Source of the DNA: Tetradesmus obliquus
Taxonomy: Eukaryota; Chlorophyta; Chlorophyceae; Sphaeropleales; Scenedesmaceae
DNA length: 64,000 bases
Direction of reading: 5' to 3'
Assembly (NCBI GenBank): GCA_030272155.1
Contig: CP126192.1
Location: forward strand, 5,924,501-5,988,500
Shown: positions 44,614 through 54,731 of the stretch, piece by piece
Layout of the letters: every line of letters begins with the position of its first letter
Position numbering within the stretch: the stretch's first letter is position 1
Notes under the pieces: model-generated
Databases searched by the model: none
Told to the model about the DNA's origin: nothing
Seen by the model: only the letters and a program-made list of their open reading frames with translations
Position numbers and translations under genes: made by a program

Positions 44614-47600
44614 CTGGAGAGCAAGAAGGCTCCTGCTGCTGCTCCCATGCCTACTGCATGCCTGGCAAAGCTGCAGCAGCTGCTGCAGGAGCAGCCTGAA
44701 CGGCAGGCTCTGGTAGCAGAGGCCATCAGGCATCTGTCTGATGCTCAGGCTGCGTTTGCAAACTGCCAGCAGCAAGCTGGTGCCCTGGAGGCGCTGTCAT
44801 GGAGCCTTGCTGCCAAGGCTGCTGCTGACATCAGCACTGCACAGTACCAAGCGGCACAGCAGCAGCAGCATCAAGGAGGAGCAGCTGAGTCGGATACAGC
44901 GAGGGTGGTTGGGCAGGTGAAGGAGGCTACGGTGCTGCTCCAGGCGCTGGCAAGTGTGTCCTCGAGAGGAACAGGTGCGATTGGAGCTTACCAGATTGGA
45001 GCTTACCTGATTGACCGCTTGGTGTTTACCTGGTTGACCAATTGGGCTTACCTGATTGGAGCGCTGCGAGTTGCTGCAGGAGTAACAGTAGCTGCATCTG
45101 TAGCAAGACAGCACTGCTGGCAGCCACATTTTGCGCAGCTCTTCTGGCCATTATGAGGTTGCATCCCTCACCTGCTGGTGCTGCACTTGCATTCTGCATG
45201 ACGAAATGAGTGCATTCTAGCAGATGAATAACTGCTTTCCTGGGTACATAATTCCCATCTTTTGCGTACATTTGCTGCCTGCAGGCCGTGCGGCAGCAAC
45301 CGGGCTGCCGCGGCTGTCGGCTGAGAAGGCTGCTGTGGCGTTAGCAAGCCTGGAGCGCTTCTACGGGCTGAAGCAGCTGGCTGACCACAAGAGCAGCATG
45401 CAGCCGCTGGAGCTGAGGTGGGCCAGCTGCACAGCAGCACCCATACTCTTCATCGCTCATCATGTTGTGTTCAAGAAAGCATACTTTGTCATGAGCATAC
45501 CTCTGTTGGTTTTGTGGCGCTGTTCTGCACAGCCAGCCGGTATCAAGCCGACCAGCCTGTGGGCCACCGCAGCGGGGGCTGCAAGTGCCTCAATAATTGC
45601 TCTTTTGCTGTCTACTGGGACTCTTATCCTTGATTGTCTGCTGCTGTTGCATTTGCAGGGACGAGTCTGTCATGTTTCTGGAGGCGCTGGCAGCATCAGA
45701 GGCCGACCCCAGCAAGGTGCTGATCTGGCCGGCAACAGCGGGCAGCAGCAGCAGCAGGCCACCTGTGCAAGTGGCGTACGCTGTTGCACTGCGGGCGATG
45801 GCGGCACACTTGTTCAAGGTAGGCTGTAGGTACCTTGTCGGTCATGTGCAGGAGCCTGCTTGGTGTACAAACTGGCTACACAAACAATTGTTGCAGCTGT
45901 ACAGCCAAACCGCTGTTCAGCTTCCCTTACCTCTGGAGTGTGAAATGCAGTATGCTGCCAAAAAATATACACCAGCAGCGCTCCTAGGTGCTTTGAGCTG
46001 CTGTCACTGTGCGCTTTCTCACCAGAAATCGCTCTCCTGTGCTCTTTGCTGCGCAGCACGCGTCAGCGGCGCTGGCGCGCTGCATCAGGGCAGCCGTCAG
46101 CCAGCTGCATCAGCGGGCCTGGCTGACCGCACAGCTGGCAGAGCTGAAGGAGGCAGCAGCAGCAGCTGCTAATAGCGACAGCGGCAAGGGCAAGGGCAAG
46201 GGCGGCACGTCAAAGGGCGGCAGCAGCAGCAGCAGCAGCAAGGGTGCTGCTGCAGCTGAGATGGTGTCCAAGGGCCCAGACATGGCAGCTGCAAGGACAG
46301 CGCTGTCTCGGGTGAGCGCTGCAGTGAATTGCTGTGCCTGCTGCGATTGACAACTACACAATGCAAGCACGCATCAGGCAGAGCAGCGTCGCACAGCTCT
46401 CTGTTAGCAGTTGTGGCATGCAAACTCTTGGTGTCTTTATGGAATGGCTTCAGTTGCCTCCATGTGCGGTATCGGGTGCAGTTTGTGTCCCTCCTCAGCG
46501 GCTGCTTCTTGCGTTGCACTGCCTGCTGTATCACGCTCTTGTTTTGGCCTTACCAACTCACTGCCGCCACTGCTGCCCCTACGTACACATGCAGGCCTCC
46601 CACGTGCTGCTGCAAGCGCTGTCAGCACACGCCTGCCTGCGCGACGCAGCCAGCGTACTGCGCAGCTCACGCCAGCTTGAAGACTTGGCCTCTAATGATG
46701 CCGTGTCTGCAGCAGAGGGCCTTGCAGTGCAGCTCAGTGCGCTTGCGGTGGCACTGGAGTGGCCAGCACTGGGCCCTGTGCTGCCTGCTGTGGAGTATGA
46801 CCAGTGCAAAGGCACTGCGGGCGCGATGCCGCTGCTGCAGGTGATTATTGGCAGCATATGTTCTGTATTCCTGCGCTTCCAGTGCTGTGATCATCAAGTG
46901 CATGCAGCGCTCATGCATTGCATGTCAGGGATGCTGGGTACTGTTCACTGTGCATTCTTAGATCCTTAACGAACCTAGACAAGCATCATGAGCAGGTCCC
47001 TGTCTTGGCGGCTGCATGCTGCTGTGCTTGCAGTTGCCGCTATGTGACACTGCCTGACAATTAGCGCTGCTATCCTGCAGCTTGCACACCAGCGCAAGCT
47101 GCCATTGCGTCTCCTTCACTGTGCCTCTCTCTGCTCCCCCCTCCCCGCCGCTTGCAGGCCAGCTGGCCTGCAGCAGTCAAGAAAGACCGGCAGTGGCTCG
47201 ACACCTACCGCCGCGATGCGCTGCAGAAGCGCAACATCGTGCAACAGGTCAATGCGCGCAGCCCGTACGACCCTGCAGCAGCACTGTGGGTGCTGCGCGT
47301 GACAGCGTACAGGCACGCAACCTCAACGCGGCCTAGCGTTGCGCAGGTGCAAGCAAACATAAGTGAGGGGGTGGCAGTTCTGCAGGGCAACTGGTTCACG
47401 CTCGCGGGGAGGCTCAAGAATGACGCAGACGCATACCAGGTGTGTATGCGTGTCCCTGTGCTGCTGCGTCATGCTAAGCGACATGCAGCAAGAAAGTGCA
47501 ACTAGGGGCTTGTATGCTGCGGACGCTGAAGCGACACCAGCTGGCAGCACTTCCAGCCGCTGATGCATGCAGAGCGACAACTGCAGTGTGCACGCTACGC

Positions 47601-50600
47601 AGCAGAGCTGTAACTTATGCTGCCGCTGCCGCTGTTGCTGTCTTTTTGGTTGAACCTGAAACCCGTGTTTCTGCAGGTCATGCTTGAGGGTCGGGTGCTG
47701 TGCATCAGAGACAACTCCAGTGCAAACGCTGCGCCGTACAGCTTGAACTGATGCTGCTGCTGCTGCTGCTTTTTGAACCGCATTCGTTGCTTCAGGTCAT
47801 GCTTGAGGGGCAGGTGCTGTGCATTGACACAGAGCTGCTGCTGCACACCAGGGAGGCCTTCCTTGCAAATGACCCCCGTGAGGGCTGTGGCAGGCTGCTG
47901 CTGCTGCTGGAGCGCAGCATGGTCAAGGAACAGCTGGCAGCAGGGCTGATGCAGCAGCAGGCTCCAGAAGCAGCTGGATCCGGCAGCGATACAGCAGCAG
48001 CAGCAGCAGCAGCACGTGCTGACTCAGCCGCCGCCTGGTCCAAGGTCTGCCCACTGCCGCCAGATGTGACGCTGCAGCTGCTGGAGGCAACAGCAGCAGC
48101 AGCACTCATTGGTCTCGGCGTTGCGCACGGCAGCAGCGGAGCAGGCTCGTATCTGCTGCTGCCAGAGACGGCCCGAAACCAGCTGCTAGATCCTGTGCTG
48201 GTACCACCAGGGAGTTTGCCTGTGCTGCGGTTGCTGTGGGAGCAGCTGGTCAGCGCAGCAGCGCGGCGGCGGCTGGGAGGGGTCGGTGCTGATGCTGGTG
48301 CTGGTGAAGTGCTGGGGCGCTGCTTGCGGGTGGCATACCATTTGGCTGCTGTGAACTGGAGGATTGGGCTGCAGCAGCAGCAGCAGAGTGCAGATGCAGA
48401 TGGGCAGCAGGCACGTGGTGGAGAGCAGGGCAAGGAGAAGCCAGCTGGCACGGCAGCAGCAACAGCAACAGCAACAGCGACAACAGCAGCTGTGCCGGCA
48501 GCCACTGTACCCCTGGTGTTCTCTGAGCACCTGGCAGCATTGGCAGCAGCTAACTTTGATGCCCGGCGGCTGCACCCTCAGCAGCAGCAGACTGCAGCAG
48601 CAGCAGCAGGAGACACACCTCTGGGCAGCTTCACTCAGGCAGCCATGCCTATGCTGGCTGCTCGGTGTGCGCTGCTGCTGTCTTGTGTTGTAGGCAGTCT
48701 GGCAGTGCTGCAATCTTCTCTGCCTGGCGGTGCAGGAGCTGGTAAGGCTGGCGGGCCTCTGCATGGCTTGCTACTGCCTGCTGTGGCTGCAGCACAGCAG
48801 ATGGCTGCGCTTGCTGTGGACCTCATCGAGCAGCAGCAGCAGCAGTGCGGTGACAAGGATGCAGTAGCAGCAGCAGCAGTCAAGTCAGAGGGCAAGCAGC
48901 GGCAGCAGCAGCACTGGCTCGTGGCAGCGCTGCAGCCGCTGCAGCGGGCACTGGACAAGCTGCTGCCGCGGCAAGACAGCGCAGGCACTGCTGCTGGTGG
49001 TGCTGCTGGTGGTGCTGTAACACGCAGCAAGGCTGCTGCAGGCAGTGAGCGTCGCGTGGTGCAGATGCGTGACTGGTGTGGTGCGCTGCTGGGGCTGTCA
49101 AAGGCACTGGGGGTGGAGCTGCTGCAGGTGAGGCAGCAGAGGCAGCGGCAACGCTGGCAGCCCGTGGTTGGGGCCGCCTGCATGGTGGCAAAGCCACCAA
49201 AGTTTGGTGCAAAGCCACCAAAGTTTGGTAATTGTCCTCCCAAACTGCTAAACCCCCCTCAAAGTTTGGTGCAAAGCCACCATGCAGGCAGCCCCAACCA
49301 CAGGCTGCCAACATGCAAGAGGAAGCATTGCTGCCTGCTGTTATTCCATATGGGCTACTTCACGCACGTGTCCTGGAGATGCTGCAACCTCAAATCACAT
49401 GCCATGCTTCTTAACAGCTTGTTAAATGTATGTTGATGAGTGAGAAATCGTGGTCGCCGCTGTGCCATATCGCTGCTTGTGTAAAGATGGACAATGTAGC
49501 ATGAAAAATGCAAAGCTGCGCACCTTCAAGCATTGCTGCACACCTTCAAGCATTGTGTGTGCGGCTGCAGGTGTCAACGCGCGGTGGACAATCCACGCAG
49601 GGTGCTGTGGAGCGTGAGTTCACGGGCTTTGGCAGCAAGCCAGCAGCACAGCTGGGCAAGGGAGAGAGGGCCCTGGCTGCTGCCTCCATCAACTGCAGCA
49701 CGGTGAGTGGCTGCTGAGTTGTGTTCTTTGCTGGGGCGATCACTGCAGCAGGGCCTTGCATCTGCATTTGCATCTGCATCGCCAGCATGCGCTCATTGCA
49801 GCTGATTCTGTGTGTCTGAGTGCATTAAATCATCCCATGGCAACACAAGAACACACCCAACTTGATCGATCCCCATGCACGCCTGATTCCTGTCTGTGTT
49901 GCTGCTGCAGCCAGTTGGCCAGCAGCCACTGGCTGTTGCTTTGCATTGTGTGCTGCCGCAATCACGGGAGCAGGATCCTAGACGCGCATTAGCAGCATGC
50001 GCTCAGCACAGCTGCCCCTGTGTATCTGCGTGCATCAAATCGACTGCCAATGCAAAATCGACGGCCCTCTTGGACGAGCCAACTGCCAAACTGCTTCCTG
50101 TTTGCGAAATGCTGCTGCAGGCGCCTGGCCAGCAGCCGCCTGAGGCGGCAGGGCTGCCTGCGCTGCTGCAGCCACCCACCATGCAGGAGGTGCATCTGAA
50201 CAAGAGGTGAGCCGGGGTGCCATGCGGAAATAGGGTACACTGCCGAGAAAGGGACACAGCAAGTGCTGCACCGGACTGACAGGGGTGCCCAGTGTGTGTA
50301 TGCCAACTGTCTGTGATGCTGCCGCTACACTCAGCTGAAAAACTGGTTGCAGGCAGGACATCACTGCACTGTGTTGACTTGCACGATTGCATCAACACGA
50401 AATTGCCTGGCGCCGGTAGGGCACTACACATTACGCCGTGTTGTGCAAGCTGTACTAGTTACTTGGCTGCAATCTCAATGCAACAACATCCACAAACATG
50501 TGCATATTCTGCCGCGGCAGGCTGTCTTCTGCTGAGCGCATCTCATTTGCACTCGTCACACAGCTGCTGTTTTTATTCTACTTTCTGCTATGTATGTCTT

Positions 50601-52404
50601 CGTGCCGCCGCTGCAGGCTGTCTCCTGCTGAGCGCAAGGCGCTGGCGGAGAAAGCAAGAGCAGACAAGCGGCTGCAGGAGCTTGCGCAGAAGCTGCGGGG
50701 GCACCTTGCGCGCGCAAACCCGCGCGTGCGGGCTGTGCTGCGCCAATACAGGGCAGACCTGCAGCAGCGCTTGGCGGAGCGAAAAACGCAGGAGGAGGCA
50801 GCTGCACGCGCTGCTGAGGCTGCTGCTGCTGCCGCTGCTAGCGGGAGTGCAGATGATGTGTGGCTGCCTGATGAGGCGTATGAAGTGTGGGGCTACTCGA
50901 CTGCAGATACAGTAGGGTGCGGCATGGTAAAACAGCTGTATGCAGTAACACAGCTGGGCAAGTACGGTACTGATTGCTTGCGGGCAGCACACCGGGTTGG
51001 GAAGGAGCTCAAGATGCTGGAGAAGAATGGAGCGCTGTCGCAGGCCACGTGCCCTGTCTGCAGACGCAGGGCGGCAGATCAGCAGCAGCAGCAGCAGGGT
51101 GCAGGGCAGCAGCAGCAGCAGCAGCCTGCAGATGAGGCAGCGCCTGGTCTGTCTGCTGCTGCAGCAACTTTTGTGCCTCACAAGATCGATGGAGACAGGC
51201 ACAGCAAGAGTGCAGCGGCCTACCAGGTGGGCAAATACATGGCAGCAACTGGCTGCTGCACCTCATGTGACAGCTGCACCTCTGCTCTCTGGCGCATACT
51301 TTCAGCAAGCTATGCCAGTGCTGCTTGCCAAGAGGCAGCTTGGTAGCTCGCAGGGGTTGCTGGTGTCCGTGACTGCACAGACACGTGCTCGACTGCTAGC
51401 TGCCTCAGATGAGCATGGTGGTGGTCGTGGTGCATTGTACGTACAGCTGAGAATGCCACACGGACAGCTCATGATGTGCAGACACTGATGCTCAATGCTG
51501 CCACGCCTGTGATGCACAGCATGTTGATGGCCTTTGCCTATTTAAATCCAATCTCTCATCTCTGCATGTTGTCTGCAGGACTGGGTTGCAGCTGTGCAGC
51601 AGCAGGTGACGCCCTGCCTGCTGCAAGGTGCTGCGCTGGAGCATCAGCTGCAGCAGTGGCTGAGCTCAGCAACCAACAACCCTGAGCTGCAGCTGCAGCT
51701 GCAGTCAGCCATGCTGCGCAACAACGATATGATTGAGGTGAGCTGGTACCCTGACAACGCTGCAGCTTGGTCGCAAGTGCGAAAAACTGTTTGAAACACT
51801 GTTTGAAACCCTTCTCAAATGCTCACATGTGCCAGCGCGACTGTACAATGCGAGGGGAAAGCAATGCGACACTTTGACTGTTGCTCATGCATTTCATACG
51901 TTTTGTGTCTTCTGCCCTGTCACGCAGATCTGCTGCACTTCGCCTGCTTCTTGCGCATCTCAGTCTTTCTTTGTCTGCTGCCTTGTCCCGCAACTTGGCT
52001 GCCACCTGTTTGTCAGGCGGCCCGGCGGCTGTTTGAGGACATGCAGGCATTGGTTGAGTCCCGGCAGTGGCAGCAGGCAGACGGCATGTGGCAGCACTTC
52101 CAGCAGCTGCAGGCAGCACACACGGCAGTGGCAACAGCGCTGATGACCGTGCCCTACCTCCAGCAACAGCAGCTGCTGCTGCAGCAACAGCAGCAGCAGC
52201 AGGCAGCCACTCAATCACATCAGCAGGTGGAGGCGCAACTGCTGGCATCCGCTGCAGGTGCTGGAAATGCAGCTGCTGCAGCAGCTCAGTATGAGGTGTA
52301 TCAGCAGGCACCAGCAGCTGCAGCAGGCATGCAGCACGGTGCTGCGTGCTTCCCACAGCAGCAGGCAGCCCTGCAGTATGACAGCAGCTACAACCAGCAT
52401 CTGT

Positions 52405-52438
<34 letters not shown>

Positions 52439-53312
52439 GGCGGATATGTACCAGCCGCAGCAAGCGTACCACCACCAGCAGCAGCAGGGTGTTTACCAGG
52501 CACAGCAAGCATACCAGCAGCAGCAGCAGGGTATCTACCAGCCGCAGCAAGCATACCAGCAACAGCAGCAGGGTATGTACCAGCCGCAGCCACAACAAGC
52601 ATACCAGCAGCAGCAGCAGCAGCAGGCAGGGGGTACGGGTATTCGAGCCCAGCAGTGGCCTCAGGCAGCTGGGCAGCACAGCACATACGGCTCGGCAGCA
52701 GCAGCGTTGGCTACAGACGCAGCGGCTTACGCCTACACTGCAGCTTCACAGGCTGTTGCTGCTGTCTTCGGTGGCAGTGGTCCTGCAGGAATGGCCGACC
52801 AGGCATGGGCAGAGCCTGTACAAGGAACACAGCAGGGGTGGCAGCAGCAGCAGCAGCAACTGCTGCCGGCAGGTGCAAGTGCTGCTGGTGTGGTGCCGCA
52901 GCTGCTGTATGTGCCACCAGTGATGATGCCGCCAGGTATCCCAAGCCCTGGGGCAATGCCAGCAGCAGCAGCAGCAGCTGCGCCAGATATGACAGCGCTG
53001 CTGCCTGACCCCTCTGCAATGATGAGCTGGGTGCAGTCCCAGCAGAACACTGCAGATGAGCAGCAGGCAGCGGAAGTGGAAGCAGAAGAAGTGGGCTTCG
53101 ATGACGGTGACTTCACGCTTGTTTCTAACACGCGCAGGAAGCAGCGCTATGCAGCACCAGGGGCAGCGGGAGCTGGGGCAGCAGGGGCGCGGGGTGGCAG
53201 GGGTGGTAGGGGTGGCAACAGAGGAGGAGGAGGGTGGGGGCAGCAGGGCAGGCCGGGTGCTGCTGGTGGCGGCGGTGGTGGTGGTGCTCGGCCGCGCAGT
53301 GGGCGCAGGTAG
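23794..53312 (+). CDS. TRANK1: Giant TRANK1-like ankyrin/UvrD-type SF1 helicase
   Basis: About 49 exons across 29.5 kb join in consistent phase to about 4,700 codons, ending at TAG 53310-53312. Order of parts: acidic and Ser-rich N-terminus with GFF motifs; polyQ; a long alpha-helical region; two clear ankyrin repeats; an Ala-rich low-complexity stretch; a region resembling the WQV...IRVWAIH block before the helicase in TRANK1 proteins; the full UvrD-like ATPase; alpha-helical repeats with Ala and Lys/Glu tracts; and a Q-rich tail ending in RGG. TRANK1 (TPR and ankyrin repeat-containing protein 1) homologues are large UvrD-family proteins of unclear function found in many eukaryotes. The helicase assignment is strong from six motifs; the name rests on the combined architecture. 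Weak points are a likely frameshift at 24585, the start of exon 13 and the exact N-terminus. Exon coordinates are in the block entries. Confidence 0.85.
24598..24647 (+). repeat. CAG microsatellite encoding polyQ
   Basis: About 16-17 uninterrupted CAG units in exon 3 of the TRANK1-like gene, just after the suspected frameshift. Slippage here or in the preceding T run would change the frame. Confidence 0.9.
25167..29072 (+). other. TRANK1-like exons 4-10, including ankyrin repeats
   Basis: Exons 25167-25377, 25749-25929, 26143-26569, 26844-27001, 27435-27703, 27878-28152 and 28482-29072, phases 1, 2, 0, 2, 1, 0, 0. Exons 8 and 9 encode ankyrin repeats: GVTPLMLAIRAGNINQAKML with LLAAGADP, and AGHTPLTLACSLGHDKAACA with MLAAGFTPLQLA. 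Exons 4-7 encode helical sequence (WSDWMRQLLWNVLIS; WPMLLEGIKQWPAIFEDYI) typical of the N-terminal half of these proteins. Confidence 0.8.
27104..27293 (+). repeat. Two decayed copies of the end of TRANK1-like exon 7
   Basis: 27104-27135 repeats 26949-26980 (GCGAGGCGAYGAGGAGGTGC) and 27265-27293 repeats the last 29 bp of the exon (GAAGCTGGCCAGCATTGCCAG) followed by a GTGCGC donor. A third trace lies near 27182-27200. All are in the intron after exon 7. Confidence 0.8.
30916..30935 (+). repeat. Copy of the start of TRANK1-like exon 12 with acceptor
   Basis: AACTGCAG followed by GCAGCAAAAGCGGCGTGCGT parallels the true exon start at 31048 (ACTGCAG then GCATCAGAAGCGTCTGGTGT), 132 bp downstream. 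It reads QQKRRAFL versus HQKRLVFL, so it could serve as an alternative exon start. Confidence 0.75.
31302..31651 (+). repeat. 35-bp minisatellite, ten exact-length copies, in TRANK1-like intron 12
   Basis: The unit begins GCATCATCTGGCACGTATGC and is 35 bp; ten copies fill 350 bp with no visible change. The block CGGCGGCYGCATCATCTGGCA just before and at its start matches the end of exon 12 (31177-31197), so the array looks seeded by a copy of that exon end whose donor has mutated from GCAGGTGAT to GCACGTATG. Confidence 0.97.
32506..32532 (+). repeat. Copy of the end of TRANK1-like exon 13 with donor
   Basis: AAGATGTACAGCATCAGCGC plus CGCTG and GTGAGT repeat the last part of exon 13 (ending 32394) at 138 bp offset with one change. 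Confidence 0.9.
32921..32946 (+). repeat. Diverged copy of the end of TRANK1-like exon 14
   Basis: AAGTTGACTTTCCCTTCAG then GTAAAG parallels AGGTGGACTTCCCCTTCAG then GTGGGC at the true exon end (32864). Confidence 0.65.
33188..33467 (+). repeat. P-loop exon end amplified: 35-bp unit, eight copies
   Basis: The last 35 bp of exon 15, which encode GTGKTTVLVF of the Walker A motif, are followed by seven more copies (33223-33467). Each copy contains GGCACAGGCAAGACCACAGT and ends TTCAG|GTGGGC, so each has a donor and a possible CAG acceptor. All three frames are open through the array because 35 is not a multiple of three; the P-loop frame returns every third copy. Confidence 0.98.
34790..34820 (+). 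repeat. Diverged copy of the end of TRANK1-like exon 18
   Basis: GGCATTGGCCTGGAGGTGGA then CAGCGTGCAG parallels GGCATCGGGCTGGAGGTGGA then CCTGCAG at the exon end (34703). The GT of the donor is lost (TGG follows). Confidence 0.65.
39511..39764 (+). repeat. Triplicated acceptor and exon carrying helicase motif V
   Basis: GCGCAG followed by GGCCTGGAGTTTGATGACGT and GTTCCTGGTGGA occurs at 39511, 39605 and 39705 (offsets 94 and 100). Only the third copy has a donor (39765) and the in-frame continuation CADSPAGQ, so it is taken as exon 30; the first two run into stop-containing intron sequence. Confidence 0.95.
41796..41830 (+). repeat. TTTGC pentanucleotide array forming a splice acceptor
   Basis: About six TTTGC units run into CAG, and exon 35 starts at 41831. 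The array supplies the pyrimidine tract of the acceptor. Confidence 0.9.
43032..43079 (+). repeat. Copy of the end of TRANK1-like exon 36 with donor
   Basis: GGGCTGCGGCCGCTGCTGCG through ATCACGCTG|GTGAGC repeats the exon end (to 42958) at 121 bp offset with four or so changes. A further, more decayed copy lies at about 43172-43245. Confidence 0.88.
43551..43575 (+). repeat. Copy of the end of TRANK1-like exon 37 with donor
   Basis: CTGCGCATGCACGGCTTCTG then GAAG|GTGAGC repeats the exon end (43489) at 86 bp offset. The CTG run that follows each is duplicated too. Confidence 0.92.
44978..45065 (+). repeat. Degenerate ATTGGAGCTTACC repeats
   Basis: Four imperfect copies of a 16-18 bp unit (GATTGGAGCTTACCWGATTG type) start directly after the donor of exon 38 (44974). 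Confidence 0.8.
47677..47705 (+). repeat. Copy of the start of TRANK1-like exon 44 with acceptor
   Basis: TTTCTGCAG then GTCATGCTTGAGGGTCGGGT and GCTGTGCAT repeats the true exon start at 47796 at 119 bp offset. The copy opens into sequence with its own frame. Confidence 0.92.
49156..49309. repeat. Inverted repeat with 33-bp arms
   Basis: Arms 49156-49188 and 49277-49309 are reverse complements with two mismatches (CCTGCATGGTGG at the inner end). The loop contains direct copies of CAAAGCCACCAAAGTTTGGT. It starts 28 bp after the donor of exon 44. It could be a small foldback element or a copy-and-invert scar. Confidence 0.88.
49776..50145 (+). repeat. Diverged intronic tandem duplication ahead of exon 46
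   Basis: Blocks repeat at a constant 210-bp offset: AGCATGCGCTC at 49784 and 49994, and the acceptor GCTGCTGCAG with WKGGCCAGCAGCC at 49911 and 50121. The second acceptor is the one used in phase. Confidence 0.78.
50521..50540 (+). repeat. Copy of the start of TRANK1-like exon 47 with acceptor
   Basis: GCCGCGGCAG then GCTGTCTTCTGCTGAGCGCA parallels GCCGCTGCAG then GCTGTCTCCTGCTGAGCGCA at 50617, offset 96 bp. Confidence 0.9.
52017..53312 (+). other. TRANK1-like last exon: Q-rich repeats and RGG tail
   Basis: A single 431-codon exon (phase 0 acceptor TGTCAG). It holds polyQ, a short tandem peptide repeat (YQPQQAYQQQQQGMYQ type, five or more copies between about 52440 and 52625), then VGFDDGDFTLVSNTRRKQRY and a Gly/Arg-rich end (GGRGGRGGNRGG). 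The DGDFTLVxxxRRK element resembles a conserved C-terminal nuclear motif of RNA-associated proteins, and RGG tails bind RNA. This suggests an RNA-linked role for the helicase; inference only. Confidence 0.8.
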
Positions 53313-53558
53313 TCAGAATCTTATTGGTGGCTGTCGGCTACTGGTGTCCTGTCCTGTGAGGTACGAACATCACGTTGGGTTGACGCAGGGGTCACTCAGT
53401 GCAGTGGATGCAAGCTGACGAATGTTGTTGGACATTTGGCGTGAGTCGGTACTGCTACACAGGTTGATTGTCGCCATGGTGTACAGATTCAAAAGGACCC
53501 CATGCCGTGATCTTTGATGGCTTGCAATCGTGACCTGATAAGGTCACCACAGCTGGCA

Positions 53559-53563
53559 TGTAA
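53559..53563 (+). terminator. Candidate TGTAA polyadenylation signal of the TRANK1-like gene
   Basis: First TGTAA downstream of the stop codon, 247 bp after it; motif and position only. Confidence 0.4.
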
Positions 53564-53754
53564 CAAGCAACGGTGCTGCTGTGCAATCAACAATCACTAT
53601 TTGAGGGTCAAGGCTGGTTGCAGGCAGGGCTGCCACAAATGTGACATCTGCTAAGCACTATTCGTGGCAAATTAGGGAGTCGGTGACTCCGTATCCCGGA
53701 CGATAGTCTCCTTGCTTGTGTGCGAGGCGCATGGCTTGACATGGCTACAGTCGT

Positions 53755-54731
53755 CTAGATCTGGGGTGGCAGATGAAGCCCTCCGGCCACCACCCACCCC
53801 TCCCACCATCTTCGAAGCGCACTATTTCTTTTGCTCACATCTAAATTTGCTGTTTCTGACTTCCTAGATTGAATGCCCAGCGCGCAACCTCTGGCAAAGT
53901 CAAAACCCAAGCACACAAACATGTTTGGTCTGGTGTTAACACCAGAGGCCATTAAACGTGTCGATAAAGCAGAACCAGCGGTCGTAATTATCGCACTTGT
54001 TTTGAACAACAATGTGAGAAATTCAAGGCAGATTTGCTGGCCTGCTTCGACGTATCCAGCGACTTTTACTGCCCTTCTACATTCTGCAATGCCAGCGCCT
54101 TGCGCAACAGCAATTCCGCTATAATAACCGTTTTTTGTCTTCATGGATTTGCGCATACGAAATTGTCTCAGGCTTAAACATGCGAGCGCAAGGGTCGATG
54201 ACACGTCAGCTGTAACAATAAAAGTAACCCTGCCGGAAGGCCACAGTCTCCGTCTTCATTCTCATTCGTCCGGGTAAACGAGCGCTAATAACTTGAGCTA
54301 CAACTGTTCCTGCATCCTCCTCACCGCTGTGCGTCACATCAACACTGACAACAGTTGCTGACAACGTACTGTCACTGTCGCCCAAAGAACCCTAGGCAAC
54401 AGAGACACTGCTTTCGATGGACAAAACCTCGTAGAAGCAGCTCGACACGGATATGATTGTAATGTATGTTGTGGTCGTCGACGATCTATGCTCCAGGAGC
54501 CTTTGGAACTAAAGCAAAATTGTCGGCGACTACTTGTTCACTGAGCAGGTGAGAGTGCACTGCCATCCCGAACAATAAAGAGTTCATCACGTAAATCATT
54601 TTGATCGGCGGTGTGTGCTTAATCGAGGGCGCAACGACCGGAAGTCCGTGGAAGCCTGCCTGCACAGCGACAGCACTGCATACAGGCGGCATGAGGCAAT
54701 TGTCAGGGTGTATATAGCACTCAAGAATCAC
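53755..54731 (-). other. AT-richer island with unrecognised minus-strand reading frames
   Basis: Sequence here lacks the CAG/CTG runs found on both sides and uses many A/T-ending codons. Minus-strand frames look protein-like: 54731-54486 (PVVAPSIKHTPPIKMIYVMN ... SEQVVADNFALVPKAPGA), an open stretch at about 54395-54215 (VVSVDVTHSGEEDAGTVV), and 54204-53755 (GYYSGIAVAQGAGIAECRRA ... GLDF-like FVCLGFDFARGCA). A strong-looking acceptor (TTTTATTGTTACAG) lies at about 54210-54225. They are separated by stops and frame changes, so this is either a spliced unknown gene or a decayed foreign insert. I recognise no domain. Confidence 0.35.

Larger units (their letters stand above)
41379..51737 (+). 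other. TRANK1-like exons 34-48, helical C-terminal region
   Basis: Exons: 41379-41607, 41831-42303, 42631-42958, 43370-43489, 43801-44974, 45285-45417, 45659-45818, 46057-46311, 46595-46840, 47158-47439, 47796-49127, 49571-49702, 50121-50206, 50617-51226, 51579-51737; all phases match. The protein is alpha-helical with repeat-like pairs (WAKRARNLADQKLFHYAAQC; QAGWQLEAGRLLLSF; YWTAAKRLL), consistent with TPR-type solenoids seen after the helicase in this family. Exon 38 has a Lys/Glu coiled coil (EEKKERKKQEKERAKEKK) and a polyalanine run of about 27. Exon 47 has an isolated CPVCRRR zinc-knuckle-like motif. Confidence 0.78.
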
